In this document: piece after piece, positions 27,601 through 35,401 of the stretch | How positions within the stretch are numbered: the first letter of the stretch is position 1 | Layout: the number at the start of each line of letters is the position of its first letter | From: a virus | Direction: 5' to 3' (one strand) | DNA length: 64,000 nucleotides | IMG/VR virus record: IMGVR_UViG_3300020463_000018 | Span: 1-64,000 of that record | Translations under genes and position numbers: made by a program | Notes under the pieces: generated by a model | What the model saw: only the letters and a program-made list of their open reading frames with translations | What the model was told of the DNA's origin: nothing | Databases searched by the model: none

Positions 27601-30517
27601 TTCAGTTACTACAATTAAGGATAATATTAACGAAGCATTATTAAATCTTCCAAATACAAATGCTACTATTGTTAACAGACAAATAGTTATAACATCAGAC
27701 CAATCAAGTATTGTTTTAGAAAACGTTTCAGGCAACCCATGGAATGATATTGGTATTGCAGTTGGTACTTACAATTCTAGTGGCGGTGGTACAGTAAGTT
27801 CTGCTACAGAATTTAAAGACCAAATCAATGCGGCTACTAGCAACGTTCTTGTAAGTATTACAAGTGATGGCAGAATGGTCTTCTCAAACAATAACGTATC
27901 GTTAAGTTTTAATGGTACATCACAAGATATATTAGATAGAATAGGAATATTTGAAGTCTACAGTGCAGTAACAAGTAATCCAAACTTTAAAGCAATGCGT
28001 TGGAAGTCAGTTAGATATACACCGTTCTTCTTATTTGATACATTCGATAGTTTCTATAATGACTTGGGTCTTAATGCACAAGCACTAGTATGGGCAGATG
28101 ATTATTCAAACAATGGTTGGGCTGTTTTAAATCGTGATGCAACAGGTACATTAAGTATTAAAGGCAGACAAGCAGATGTTATAGAACCTGATTTCATGAA
28201 ACGAGTTATACTACAAGATGGCGAAAGCTATAACTTGTATCAACTATTTGATCCACTGAACTTAAAGTTCCCTGGTGAGATTATGAAGAATTTAGATTAC
28301 GTATCTTGGGAAGATCCTGCAAGTTACGACAAAGCAACATCAAAAGACCTTTGGTTAGACCAATACTTAGGTGAGACTTGGTGGGATACATCACTTGCAA
28401 GATACTATAGATACAATGATTATGGTGATGAAAATGGAACATTAATAGAAAGTTTTGCATCAAGATATTGGGGCAAACTAGTTCCTGGTTCAGAAATCAA
28501 TGTTAAGAAATGGACTAAGAGTGAAAAGCTACCAGAAAATATTACAACATTTAATAGTAAAGTTAGATTTGATACTGATAAAAATAAATCTATTACAGAA
28601 TACTTTTATTGGAGTGAAGAAGGTGCAGACCCTACACACGGCAAGACAACTAGTATTGAAGAAATAAAAATGTTACTAGAGAGTGGCAACATAAGAAATA
28701 AATTTATTCCTATCAGTGCAGACAAAATTCTTATAAGCAACAATTCTTATATATTTGAAAATCCTGTAGTTAGTGTTTGTCTTGAATACAATACATCAGA
28801 TGATATAGATAAGAGCCATGCAGATTGGGAATTGATACAAGAATATACAGAAAGAAAACCTCATCAGTTTTTAATAGTAAAACTTATCGAGTCATTATCT
28901 AATATCAAATACAAACATTACAATCAACAATCTATTAATCAAGCTATGTTAGGTGATCCAGATAATACGAGAGTTAACGTATCTTTCATTGATGCAAGTG
29001 GCGGAGCCTCAGATGCATCAATAGATGACACAGTTGTTACAATTAATAATAATATTGTTGATGCACAATATCTTACTTTCTTTACTGATGGTAATCCTAA
29101 CAACGCACAAGTTTGGATAAGCAAAGAGTATCAAGTTATTGTAGGTGATATCATTCGTGTATATAGAATGGAACCGTGTGAAGATAATTGGTTTACAGAT
29201 TTACAATCAGCTAGAGAAAACTTTGCATCATCTATTAATTCTTATTTTTCTAGCAGACATTTAGTTACAACATATCCTAACTATCAAGATTATATACAAG
29301 CAGACAATCTTGCATTAAGTTTAGGAGATTGGTATCTAACAGATGAATATAAAAAGATAGAAAGATTTCAATACTTGTCTAAGACACGTAACTTTGATAT
29401 GTTAAAACTTTATAACACTGATGGTGTTACATCATTTAAATTAGAATTACCAACAGGCAATGAATACTATTTTGAACACGAAGGTTCACTGAGACTTGTC
29501 AATCACAAAAATCGTGCATTGAAAGTTTCATTCAATGATATTGTATTCCCAGAAAATGGGGAAGCAACAAAAAAATATTATGAAAATGCAATGGGAGTTC
29601 AGATACAAGAACTATTTGGATTATTGCTAAATCAAAATAAAAGCGAAGCAAATGACAGATTATTAAATAGAATTTTCTTTGATATGATAAACTATCTGTT
29701 TACAGAAAAATCATATCCAGACTTTATATTCAAAACAAGTTATATCGATTTGAATATGTTCAATAGAAATCTAAGAAAGTATGCAATCTATCAACGTGAT
29801 AGTTATGACGATGTTATTGAATACATCAACGAGGCAAAACCTTATCATACTAAGATTAGAGAAGTTTGGAGATACTACGGCAAAGAAGAAGAAGTAAATG
29901 CAGATGTAGATATCGATGAGAATATGAATATAACACTTGACTTTGGTAACAATAAGAGATATTCTGATAATATATTAGACGGTGGTAATCCTGAATTAGA
30001 TGATCCAACAGAGTATCCAGAAGATGGAACATATGAAGCAGGAAGATTACTAAGAACAAGATATACACAATCAGACGGCACAGGAGCAGATGAGTTTGAC
30101 ACAGGCCTAATTAAAGCAGGCTTTAGAGATTCATCAATCGTTTTTGTTGACCAATTCACAGATGCTAACAAGACTGTACATGAAAAAACTTTTATATACA
30201 TATATGACATGTTCGGTAGAGGTTACAAAGTTGATGTTAAGGGCGAATCTACAGTATCATCATTTGATGGTGACACATTGATAGTAGATACATCATCAAT
30301 TTTTGATGAAGTTGGCGAGTCTGACAAGAAATTAATAGCCCTAAGAAACGAAACAACAGGTGATATAGAGTTTATGGCCTACGACAAGAAGAATACAGTA
30401 AACTTATCTATTGCTGACAGAGGTCTATATACAGGCTACTCAACAGGCTTAGGAACAACAAATAAAGCATACTCACTCGGTACTCCGTTAGAAATAGTGC
30501 TACATGAGATGGTTTAG
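21683..30517 (+). CDS. Giant virion protein, baseplate wedge gp7-like by position
   Basis: 2944 residues, one of the longest frames expected in such a phage (T4 gp7 is 1032). It begins KIYDFLPGHLKSSELETIFE and carries many Trp/Tyr-rich stretches typical of large wedge proteins. Position directly after gp6 equals T4 gene 7. Residues about 1626-2090 hold a series of Ser/Thr/Asn-rich beta units that look inserted (see repeat entry). I saw no enzyme motif. The assignment to gp7 rests mainly on gene order and size trend; it is certainly structural in style. Confidence 0.6.
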   Translation: MSKIYDFLPGHLKSSELETIFETTLERVFSKGDMEKVRAYVGRKEKGINSEKDIYLNFPPHAFTRENYGLEPTYSSDDQKVFYEDLLNSLFNKGALTNDHRRLFETDKKTINLPIDLDKFVNWSMYYWVSPGFVTDNSLVQNANKHYITVGRGGTDWWSTKNSWYHYDDIRDKITDDNFKLIAQAKRPIIEFDKRLELSDASQALAANADWTYPLFKIYINENPDEAYLKDAKIFCYTLGDSTLYESDIELGFTPLVKSGDYVSEYCFETDIPDNAKMKLVVPNVSIEFREIYIKTEFDYRNFRQEFGRDATNVLTLSQTPKNENAIDVYIDGIKQINNYSVNGSVITFNVSSNPEGFVYVDYCTNGPVVSDGDKGFQRIHHSLEYNPENKTYNQVQIPYSTWYEHFVRIIETTPGLSGEPNGVNNYRQRGDNTDKFRHNNQGSVLVTNSIDVSDGYFSLSRNDYDPIDAFEFLSTAYQGYKNKFVTTVIEILQTSGSQSKTDLQILEEAIDTIGLSKRQSISIFDNLFKINYGEIFSHYQEEQLTINAGEAEPFFPSNISSVVNDNELTVIQNGKVLKLDIDYTIGTGGNSIKWTVLPDVNDVVILRKYDSVKEAYIPPSSTFLNINPAFIPGIVVDRMYTTNPPSATTDFIQGHDGSITPMFGDRTDDILIMFETLIWNSLPNAITDTNVDRYNYGPYQQANTEWELYEKNYTMYPFFKKWMIRNNIDNLQNTAYDPNDWTTWNYRTINADSPGHWRGIYEYAYNTDRPLEEPWKTVGFSQEPNDFKNKHGFHFNTITFWNNLFAYYNITGIPVPVDANGDLKEPNVLFFNNSITTAEIALMKEDFEFGDGSPAEMAWRRSSEYPFIEFILMMLTKPFKVFFEYNEQVAQGITIYNSREGFNTQDILAEKNLYEFKLGSKLGGFVNNFRLLAENTSLNNSRFTDIPKDNFDLVIHSGEPNRSEFFSAILVEKVSLDSSYPTYSLGETPNYVAGDIVLNTSDEKFYRRKATGQSTAEASGNITFDYSSWVMISQPKTRKYGYRIQGYDDFNPTFFAMEWDKSSGEKAFSTKGDRENLNEWQQGSFYRQNAYMKYQGQPYICLREHTSSTLLDENIEDWKQLVEWPRTNIVTTHGYNKFSNDQIKSYNYGQILESLDDVTHLMLGYQKYLEFIGWGFTDVDEVGQTIDFEQLLYKFLEWESEDHGPSEFITLSPMLLTGSFTAPYGVASVRKETHKNFYRVVDASGRLISSKEINFTTDGKTINFRSSVPIFGIKIDVQDVEHAFVVDQVDSFGDVIYDPFLHNRNLRMQIDCNRSANWDGTLTIDGFLPFGDELLPNFETLTSDSKFYRDTLVDQNLEITNRLKESQIGYSKRDYLRNHGIERESQLEFYKGFLSHKGTNSAVNRIVNNNGNFKDIKHHNIWAFKRAEYGKLNTGFKAIQSVNTVDMISDPHVVQFDGIVNSLVYRKTPKAFPIKTTGYVDGRDVTYTVNTENSLQNLSGILTEGETAWVQFDPVREWDVRRLSEIAEIGYIGETADNQLYVGLTNSIDTIDSVYLKIKNTDIEPEIADYYYLVDNGTREVDGTTIFEYLVFELNYEPLIVEIDSSTTDSLFVPTGSESRIEAIGTVSFPAFASGDALVIDGEQFTYTPGTGGGSTGIVLGGSTATVDPVVDEGEQARIVVYDTNGSPVNSNTLITFDGTSARGSNGVTANDGDKFTINGDEITVAFASTQSIEAISQITTSDNLTTGGTLVFDSTGEVQETVTAQNIQFVGNIADPTLSATKSLSVNGTLITFNVGASPMTTTEIINTINSSSASITASQDASNFLVIDSSDSQVTLSGSILVDLGLLASGSSLSESKLNLLAIDINAISYLTAFINANNQLEIETANDDLQISGTLRSPMGFLGTYDATDDPTAISIVNQINANNISGISATRVGSNIKITSSTNQLDIEEVTTGAMSRLGFATNPVEVDSVTTIKDNINEALLNLPNTNATIVNRQIVITSDQSSIVLENVSGNPWNDIGIAVGTYNSSGGGTVSSATEFKDQINAATSNVLVSITSDGRMVFSNNNVSLSFNGTSQDILDRIGIFEVYSAVTSNPNFKAMRWKSVRYTPFFLFDTFDSFYNDLGLNAQALVWADDYSNNGWAVLNRDATGTLSIKGRQADVIEPDFMKRVILQDGESYNLYQLFDPLNLKFPGEIMKNLDYVSWEDPASYDKATSKDLWLDQYLGETWWDTSLARYYRYNDYGDENGTLIESFASRYWGKLVPGSEINVKKWTKSEKLPENITTFNSKVRFDTDKNKSITEYFYWSEEGADPTHGKTTSIEEIKMLLESGNIRNKFIPISADKILISNNSYIFENPVVSVCLEYNTSDDIDKSHADWELIQEYTERKPHQFLIVKLIESLSNIKYKHYNQQSINQAMLGDPDNTRVNVSFIDASGGASDASIDDTVVTINNNIVDAQYLTFFTDGNPNNAQVWISKEYQVIVGDIIRVYRMEPCEDNWFTDLQSARENFASSINSYFSSRHLVTTYPNYQDYIQADNLALSLGDWYLTDEYKKIERFQYLSKTRNFDMLKLYNTDGVTSFKLELPTGNEYYFEHEGSLRLVNHKNRALKVSFNDIVFPENGEATKKYYENAMGVQIQELFGLLLNQNKSEANDRLLNRIFFDMINYLFTEKSYPDFIFKTSYIDLNMFNRNLRKYAIYQRDSYDDVIEYINEAKPYHTKIREVWRYYGKEEEVNADVDIDENMNITLDFGNNKRYSDNILDGGNPELDDPTEYPEDGTYEAGRLLRTRYTQSDGTGADEFDTGLIKAGFRDSSIVFVDQFTDANKTVHEKTFIYIYDMFGRGYKVDVKGESTVSSFDGDTLIVDTSSIFDEVGESDKKLIALRNETTGDIEFMAYDKKNTVNLSIADRGLYTGYSTGLGTTNKAYSLGTPLEIVLHEMV
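26560..27960 (+). repeat. Degenerate protein repeats resembling flagellin/hook IN motifs
   Basis: Inside the giant gene, encoded residues about 1626-2092 show about five to seven degenerate units of roughly 55-80 residues. A typical unit reads T-x-I-x-x-x-I-N, then a short V/A-containing strand, a Gly turn, I-x-I-x-S and I-x-L, often ending LG. Examples are ISIVNQINANN, KITSSTNQLDI, TIKDNINEALL, QIVITSDQSSIVL, EFKDQINAATS and DGRMVFSNNNVSLSF. This resembles the IN motif of flagellin and hook-cap proteins. The DNA is too diverged to be a recent tandem duplication. Confidence 0.5.
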
Positions 30518-30536
30518 CCGTCATAGATAGAAATAT

Positions 30537-30544
30537 GATAAATA
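30537..30544 (+). promoter_or_regulatory. Late promoter core GATAAATA
   Basis: GATAAATA 26 nt before the ATG at 30571, in a 53-base gap. It lacks the CGAACTTTAT box found at the two other GATAAATA promoters. A good ribosome site (AGAGAG) follows. Confidence 0.65.
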
Positions 30545-30570
30545 GTTAAGATTACTAAAGAGAGAAAAAC

Positions 30571-31245
30571 ATGTTTAAAGACAAAATAAATGTACAAGCT
30601 ATCGGAACACTCAAAATTTCAGATAAGGAGACTGGTACCGTACTTGTAGATAAAAGAAATGCGATCCATCCAGGGAATATGGCGTATATCTTGGCATCAG
30701 CATTAGGTGGTAAGCCAACTAGTGTTAATAGTTCAGGGTCATCTCCATTTATCAATTGGATGGCGTTCGGTAATGGCGGAAGTAGTTCAACTACTACACT
30801 TTCTTATCGTTCTCCGAGAGTTTTCACTACATATGACGGGTTACCAATTACATCCAGTAACTCGACATTGTACTCCAAAACATATCAACAAGAGGTAGCA
30901 TCAACAGTATTTGCTCCAGGAGAAGATATGGGAGGAGGGAATTTAGTTCCAGATAATACGTCAAAGGTAAATTTCAAAGTAGAAATGTCACACTCAGAAT
31001 ATGAGGCGATGCAACAACTTCAGGATCCATCGATTACTACACCGGAAACTGATAGTTCAACTGACACCACTAGTGTAACGGCATTCACATTCGATGAAAT
31101 TGGCTTAATGGCTGGGGTATCCACTCCATCAGGCATGGATGAAACAAAAACTTTGATGGTCACACATGTAACTTTTCATCCTGTGTTACTATCAGCGAAC
31201 AGAACTATTGTAGTTGATTACACAATAACTGTTCAACTTAGCTAA
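30571..31245 (+). CDS. Virion structural protein (tail/baseplate associated)
   Basis: 224 residues. The pattern NWMAFGNGGSSS, SKTYQQEV, FTFDEIGLMAG, MVTHVTFHPVLLSANRTI and VDYTITVQLS is of a type found next to baseplate genes in marine T4-like phages. Mostly beta structure is expected. No enzyme motif. It is the first gene of its own late unit and lies between the gp7-like giant and the paralogous pair at 31319/32263, in the place of T4 genes 8-10. No specific T4 counterpart can be assigned. Confidence 0.6.
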   Translation: MFKDKINVQAIGTLKISDKETGTVLVDKRNAIHPGNMAYILASALGGKPTSVNSSGSSPFINWMAFGNGGSSSTTTLSYRSPRVFTTYDGLPITSSNSTLYSKTYQQEVASTVFAPGEDMGGGNLVPDNTSKVNFKVEMSHSEYEAMQQLQDPSITTPETDSSTDTTSVTAFTFDEIGLMAGVSTPSGMDETKTLMVTHVTFHPVLLSANRTIVVDYTITVQLS

Positions 31246-31246
31246 A

Positions 31247-31270
31247 GGGGTTTCCGGAAAATCTTTTTTG
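31247..31270 (+). terminator. Weak candidate rho-independent terminator
   Basis: Just after the stop at 31245: GGTTT pairs with AAATC (31249-31253 with 31259-31263, one G-T pair), loop CCGGA, followed by TTTTTT. The stem is short, so readthrough would be expected. Confidence 0.35.
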
Positions 31271-31290
31271 TTAAGTATAAAATTTTAAAC

Positions 31291-31302
31291 TTGACTAGTC
31301 AA
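31291..31302. promoter_or_regulatory. 12-base perfect palindrome before virion gene
   Basis: TTGACTAGTCAA is a perfect inverted repeat, ending 16 bases before the ATG at 31319 and directly ahead of the ribosome site TAGGAG. It could be an operator or an mRNA hairpin affecting translation. No use is proven. Confidence 0.4.
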
Positions 31303-31318
31303 ATTTAGGAGTAAGACA

Positions 31319-32224
31319 ATGGCATTGGTACAAACAACTGACTTAAGTACGCTAAGAGATACTTTGAATTCCGCTCTGAACGGAACGGGTGTCGGAGGCG
31401 GCTATAATCAGTCACATACGGTAGCTAGTAACCCAGCAGTAGGCGACACGATTGACGATTCTTATATGGATTCAATATTCTCAGCGGCGGCTAAATTAGC
31501 AAATTATTATAATATAACAAATCCGTTTACGGCGGTTAATGCAGGCGATGTGGTTGATGAACCACAATACTTTGACCACGCGGCATCATTCACAACCTCA
31601 GTAAACGACAGAATTTCTGACCCATGGGATTATTCATCAACATGGGATATGACAACTGCTACAGAAACTACAGAAAGTGTTTCAAACTGGAACAGTTCAC
31701 GTGAACAAACAGTTGCAGTAGCTTTCGCGGACACGGCAACAATGGACGCATGGTTTTCAGCAGGCGGTGAAATTAGAGTTTCAGCATCACACAGTGATAC
31801 AACAAACAATCAACAAGGAACTTCTTGGGAGCAATTAACGGCAGAATTAGGTATATTTAGAATATCTTTAAGACCAGAAGATTCAAGTAACGTTGGTGAT
31901 AGAACTAGAGTTAAGTACTCAGACCTAACATCTTCTTTTGTAAAATATAAAGAAGAATACGCAGACGATTCAGATTACAGTGCAAACTATATTTGTATTG
32001 ACGTACAAAAATCAGGAAGCACAATTAACGTGAAAATTGGATTACACGATGCTCACACGGCAAGAAGTGATTCAGGTTCAGGTTATGGTGGCCCATGGTC
32101 ATGGTCTGGAGACGACCAAGCGGTTGGTACTTCAACAGTCAATGTAACATCACTTAAATTAAGTAATGCATCAGGCTCTGTGAACATAACAAACCCTTCT
32201 TTCACGGTAACGGATAATCTATAA
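31319..32224 (+). CDS. Virion fibre-type structural protein, paralogue A
   Basis: 301 residues, rich in Ser, Thr, Gly and Asp. It shares order and motifs with the next gene: GVGGGYNQ near the start, then AVAFADTATMDAWFSAGGEI and RVSASH, then KIGLHDAH with GGPWSWSGDDQAVGTSTVNV towards the end. The pair probably arose by duplication and diverged strongly. No peptidase or enzyme motif. Context after baseplate genes suggests an external tail or head decoration protein, with receptor contact as an untested possibility. Confidence 0.6.
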   Translation: MALVQTTDLSTLRDTLNSALNGTGVGGGYNQSHTVASNPAVGDTIDDSYMDSIFSAAAKLANYYNITNPFTAVNAGDVVDEPQYFDHAASFTTSVNDRISDPWDYSSTWDMTTATETTESVSNWNSSREQTVAVAFADTATMDAWFSAGGEIRVSASHSDTTNNQQGTSWEQLTAELGIFRISLRPEDSSNVGDRTRVKYSDLTSSFVKYKEEYADDSDYSANYICIDVQKSGSTINVKIGLHDAHTARSDSGSGYGGPWSWSGDDQAVGTSTVNVTSLKLSNASGSVNITNPSFTVTDNL

Positions 32225-32262
32225 GATTAAGATATCCATACAATGGACGAGGTAAAAGTTAA

Positions 32263-33234
32263 ATGGCACCACAGAGTTACTTATTAGGAGGAAAAGTCCG
32301 TGCAACCGACTACAATGGATTTGCAAATGATATCAATGAAATTGTGGGGATCGGTGCTGGAGACTCTGGCTATGGCCAGAACCAATTAGTAATTCCAACA
32401 GTTGCCTCAGGCACAAAAGTCAATGCATCACATATGCAGTTACTCCTAACTGCACTAAAGTTTGCGGGAAGGCATCAGGGAACAACTATTGTATCACCAG
32501 AAGATACTAATAGCCCTGATTTCCCAGCAATCGGACAGTTAATTAAAATTATTCCAGATTTAGAATCAGACATTACAAATGTTCGTTCTAATAAATTAAA
32601 TTTTGACATTGCGTTTATGACGGTTAATCAAAATGTCATTTCTTCCACAAGAACTTACGTACCTACAGGACAGGTCGGAGATACTTGGGACTCAACCGTC
32701 ACATATGAAGTATCTGTTATCTTTACAGATTCAGATGCTAGAAGACACTATTTCAATACAGGTGGGGACTTAAGAGTCAATGCATCATTTGTTGCATCTG
32801 GCACTGACTCCCAAAGTTTAGACTGGCAGGCTTTATTTCAAGCAGTAGGTATGGTAAAAATCAGTCATAATGTTACGGAAGCTACCGGCGGTGTCGGTAC
32901 TCCTGCAGGCGGTTTTACTAGTCTAACTTCAACGTATCAAAAACTATACGAGAAAGCAGGTGGCGTCGGAGGTTCGGGCTACTATGCGAATAACAAATAT
33001 GAAGTAAATGCTAGACTAAACGGATCTAATGCCATTGATTTACGTTTAGATTTTAAAGATACACACATTGCTGACACTGGTAATTTCTTTCCCAGTGGAC
33101 CGTGGACTGGTCAAGACTACGTAGCAGGCACATTATCCGCACAAATTGATTTAAGTCGTGCAGATGATAATGATGCATCTGGCAATGGTGTTGTAATCCC
33201 AGCTCCTACATTCTCTCATATTTCACAACTTTAG
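32263..33234 (+). CDS. Virion fibre-type structural protein, paralogue B
   Basis: 323 residues, paralogous to the 31319 gene: GDSGYGQNQ in the N-terminal third, SVIFTDSDARRHYFNTGGDL and RVNASF in the middle, and RLDFKDTHIAD with GPWTGQDYVAGTLSAQI near the end. Ser/Gly/Thr-rich and beta in character. A ribosome site (GAGG) lies about 11 bases before the ATG. It closes the structural block; a sigma70 promoter begins 3 bases after its stop. Confidence 0.6.
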   Translation: MAPQSYLLGGKVRATDYNGFANDINEIVGIGAGDSGYGQNQLVIPTVASGTKVNASHMQLLLTALKFAGRHQGTTIVSPEDTNSPDFPAIGQLIKIIPDLESDITNVRSNKLNFDIAFMTVNQNVISSTRTYVPTGQVGDTWDSTVTYEVSVIFTDSDARRHYFNTGGDLRVNASFVASGTDSQSLDWQALFQAVGMVKISHNVTEATGGVGTPAGGFTSLTSTYQKLYEKAGGVGGSGYYANNKYEVNARLNGSNAIDLRLDFKDTHIADTGNFFPSGPWTGQDYVAGTLSAQIDLSRADDNDASGNGVVIPAPTFSHISQL

Positions 33235-33236
33235 TA

Positions 33237-33265
33237 TTGACAATCGTTGATTTTTCCTGTATTAT
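33237..33265 (+). promoter_or_regulatory. Near-consensus sigma70 promoter opening the accessory island
   Basis: TTGACA (33237-33242), exactly 17-base spacer, TATTAT (33260-33265), then AAGGAG before the ATG at 33290. It is the only such host-type plus-strand promoter I found between 5 kb and 53 kb, and it sits at the border between virion genes and the glycan/radical SAM genes. Confidence 0.75.
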
Positions 33266-33289
33266 TAAAAGAATACAAGGAGTATAACC

Positions 33290-33667
33290 ATGTCTAATAA
33301 TACTACACCCTCTCCTGAACAATTAGAGAGGCTAGAGAATGCATTGAATTTTTCTAATACAATGCAGACTTTTAATTTAAATAAGAACAATCTAAAAGTA
33401 AAAACTCAAAATCTTCTTAACTTTAGTGCTTATGGTGGTACATTTAAAGTATCACAAGAACTAATAGGATTTATGAAATTTGTTGTAGACTCTGAAAAAG
33501 ATACAACTGTAATCCTAGATAAGAATGATATACCAATTAGAATTGAAGATACAAAGAAATTTCTTGAAGATATATCAAGTCTATACTTTGAATCTGTTAA
33601 TGAATACTATAATGACTATCAGAAACTAAGAAGTTCAAGAAAGATTGAGAAGGTACTAGAAATTTAA
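33290..33667 (+). CDS. Hypothetical protein (125 aa), first gene of accessory operon
   Basis: 125 residues, mainly helical by composition, no Cys, no membrane span. It ends YQKLRSSRKIEKVLEI. It has a strong ribosome site (AAGGAG) and lies directly after the sigma70 promoter. The next start follows after one base. No family is recognised. Its place at the head of the operon could mean a small accessory or substrate protein, but this is speculation. Confidence 0.65.
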   Translation: MSNNTTPSPEQLERLENALNFSNTMQTFNLNKNNLKVKTQNLLNFSAYGGTFKVSQELIGFMKFVVDSEKDTTVILDKNDIPIRIEDTKKFLEDISSLYFESVNEYYNDYQKLRSSRKIEKVLEI

Positions 33668-33668
33668 T

Positions 33669-34544
33669 ATGAGCAAAGGTATTATAATCTTTGCATCAAA
33701 TAATGGTCTTATTGATTACATAAAAATAGCTTGTGCAAGTTCAGGGTTTGCTAGAAAAAATTTATCAGGATTTGACGAAATCTGTTTAATAACAGATAGC
33801 TTTTCATTAAAAAATAATAAAGAACTTATCGAAAAATATTTCGATAGAACCATTGTTCAAGATGCAGTAGAACAAGAAGGAAATATTCGTTTGTTTAAAG
33901 ATGGCGGCACTGGTAATTCAGAGTACGCACCATTTATAAACAAGACAAGAGGAGATGTATATTCTTTATCTCCTTACGATGAAAGTTTGGTTATCGATTG
34001 TGATTACTTTATAATGAGTAACACACTTGACCAAGTATGGGGTAGTGAAAACGACTTCATGATTAATTGTCAGTATAGGGATGTTGCCGGGAGACATGGC
34101 GGTAACGTTTCCTATATTGACGATTTTTCGATTCCAATGTATTGGGCAACAGTTTTCTATTTTAGAAAATCTGATTATACAAAGAACTTGTTTTCGCTAA
34201 TTGAACATATCAAAGACAATTACAAATACTATTATTTCTTATATAATTGTGCAGGCACTTTATATAGAAATGACTTTTCATTTTCTATGGCAATACATAT
34301 CATTAATGGAACAGTAACATCTAATGCACCTTCATTGCCTATTGACTATCTTAATAATAGTTTTGACTTAGATGAAGTGTTTAGAGTAAACAACAATAAA
34401 GATATTCTTATGTTTTGTGCTAAACCTGAAAACACAAATCAACATATACTTGCAAAGTTTAATAACACAGATATTCATATAATGAATAAAAAATCTATTG
34501 AAAGAGTTATTGATGATTTCTTAGATAATGGGAGTACCATATGA
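33669..34544 (+). CDS. Glycosyltransferase-like protein (GT-A type)
   Basis: 291 residues. The N-terminus KGIIIFASNNGLIDYIKIA starts a Rossmann-like fold, and VIDCDYF (Asp110-Cys-Asp112) is in the position of the metal-binding DxD of GT-A enzymes. It resembles the following gene in overall layout (SRGYIAIAQNN... ILDTDMVF). Donor and acceptor are unknown. The stop overlaps the next start by 4 nt (ATGA). Confidence 0.5.
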   Translation: MSKGIIIFASNNGLIDYIKIACASSGFARKNLSGFDEICLITDSFSLKNNKELIEKYFDRTIVQDAVEQEGNIRLFKDGGTGNSEYAPFINKTRGDVYSLSPYDESLVIDCDYFIMSNTLDQVWGSENDFMINCQYRDVAGRHGGNVSYIDDFSIPMYWATVFYFRKSDYTKNLFSLIEHIKDNYKYYYFLYNCAGTLYRNDFSFSMAIHIINGTVTSNAPSLPIDYLNNSFDLDEVFRVNNNKDILMFCAKPENTNQHILAKFNNTDIHIMNKKSIERVIDDFLDNGSTI

Positions 34545-35401
34545 GTAGAGGTTATATAGCTATCGCACAAAACAATAGAGAGCATGACTATTTAAAACTA
34601 GCATATGCAATGGCTTTAAGTTTGAAAGCAACACAAAAAGAAAATCAATTCTGTATTTGTGTAGACGAAGCTACAAAGTCTTCTATGCCTGACAAGTACA
34701 AAGAAGTGTTTGACCATGTTGTTGATATCCCATGGAACGATGATGCTGGTTCAAATCAATGGAAGATTCATAACAAGTGGAAGTATGTACACATGACACC
34801 TTTCAAAGAATCTATTATACTAGATACAGACATGGTGTTTACTCATTCAGTAGACCATTGGTGGGATTATCTTTCTAAGAAAGATGTATGGGTATGTACA
34901 AATGTAAAAACATTTAGAAATGAAGATGTAGATAGTGATTACTACAGAAAGAAGTTTACAGAATTAAATTTACCAAACGTATATAGTAACTTTACATATT
35001 TTAAAGAGTCGCAAATGACTTTTGAGTTCTTTCGTATGGTAGAAATTATCATGACACATTGGAATGTATATTATGATAAGTTTATGAAAGGTGTAGGACA
35101 AAACTGGATGAGTGCAGATTTGGCTTATGCGTTAGCAGTAAGATTATTAGATATTGAAGATGATGTTTGTGATTATGATATCAAAGATGTCCCTACATTT
35201 ATACACATGAAAAGTTTTATACAGAATATTCCTAGTCACAAGATATCTAGTAACTGGACACAAAATATAACAAGTCATTTATCAAATGATTTAAGAGTTA
35301 GAGTAGCTAACTTTGAACAATCTTTGCCTTTTCATTACGTTGAAAAGTCTTGGATGACTGATACAAAAATAGAACAGTACGAAAGGTTTTTAAACATATG
35401 A
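34541..35401 (+). CDS. Glycosyltransferase-like protein (GT-A/GT8-like)
   Basis: 286 residues. IAQNNREHDYLKLAYAMALS begins the fold and SIILDTDMVF holds a clear DxD at Asp95/Asp97. A Trp-rich middle and an HMKS motif near the C-terminal third could complete the donor site. It probably transfers a sugar from an NDP-donor in the host cytoplasm. A divergent paralogue of the gene just upstream. The next start overlaps its stop by 4 nt. Confidence 0.6.
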   Translation: MSRGYIAIAQNNREHDYLKLAYAMALSLKATQKENQFCICVDEATKSSMPDKYKEVFDHVVDIPWNDDAGSNQWKIHNKWKYVHMTPFKESIILDTDMVFTHSVDHWWDYLSKKDVWVCTNVKTFRNEDVDSDYYRKKFTELNLPNVYSNFTYFKESQMTFEFFRMVEIIMTHWNVYYDKFMKGVGQNWMSADLAYALAVRLLDIEDDVCDYDIKDVPTFIHMKSFIQNIPSHKISSNWTQNITSHLSNDLRVRVANFEQSLPFHYVEKSWMTDTKIEQYERFLNI

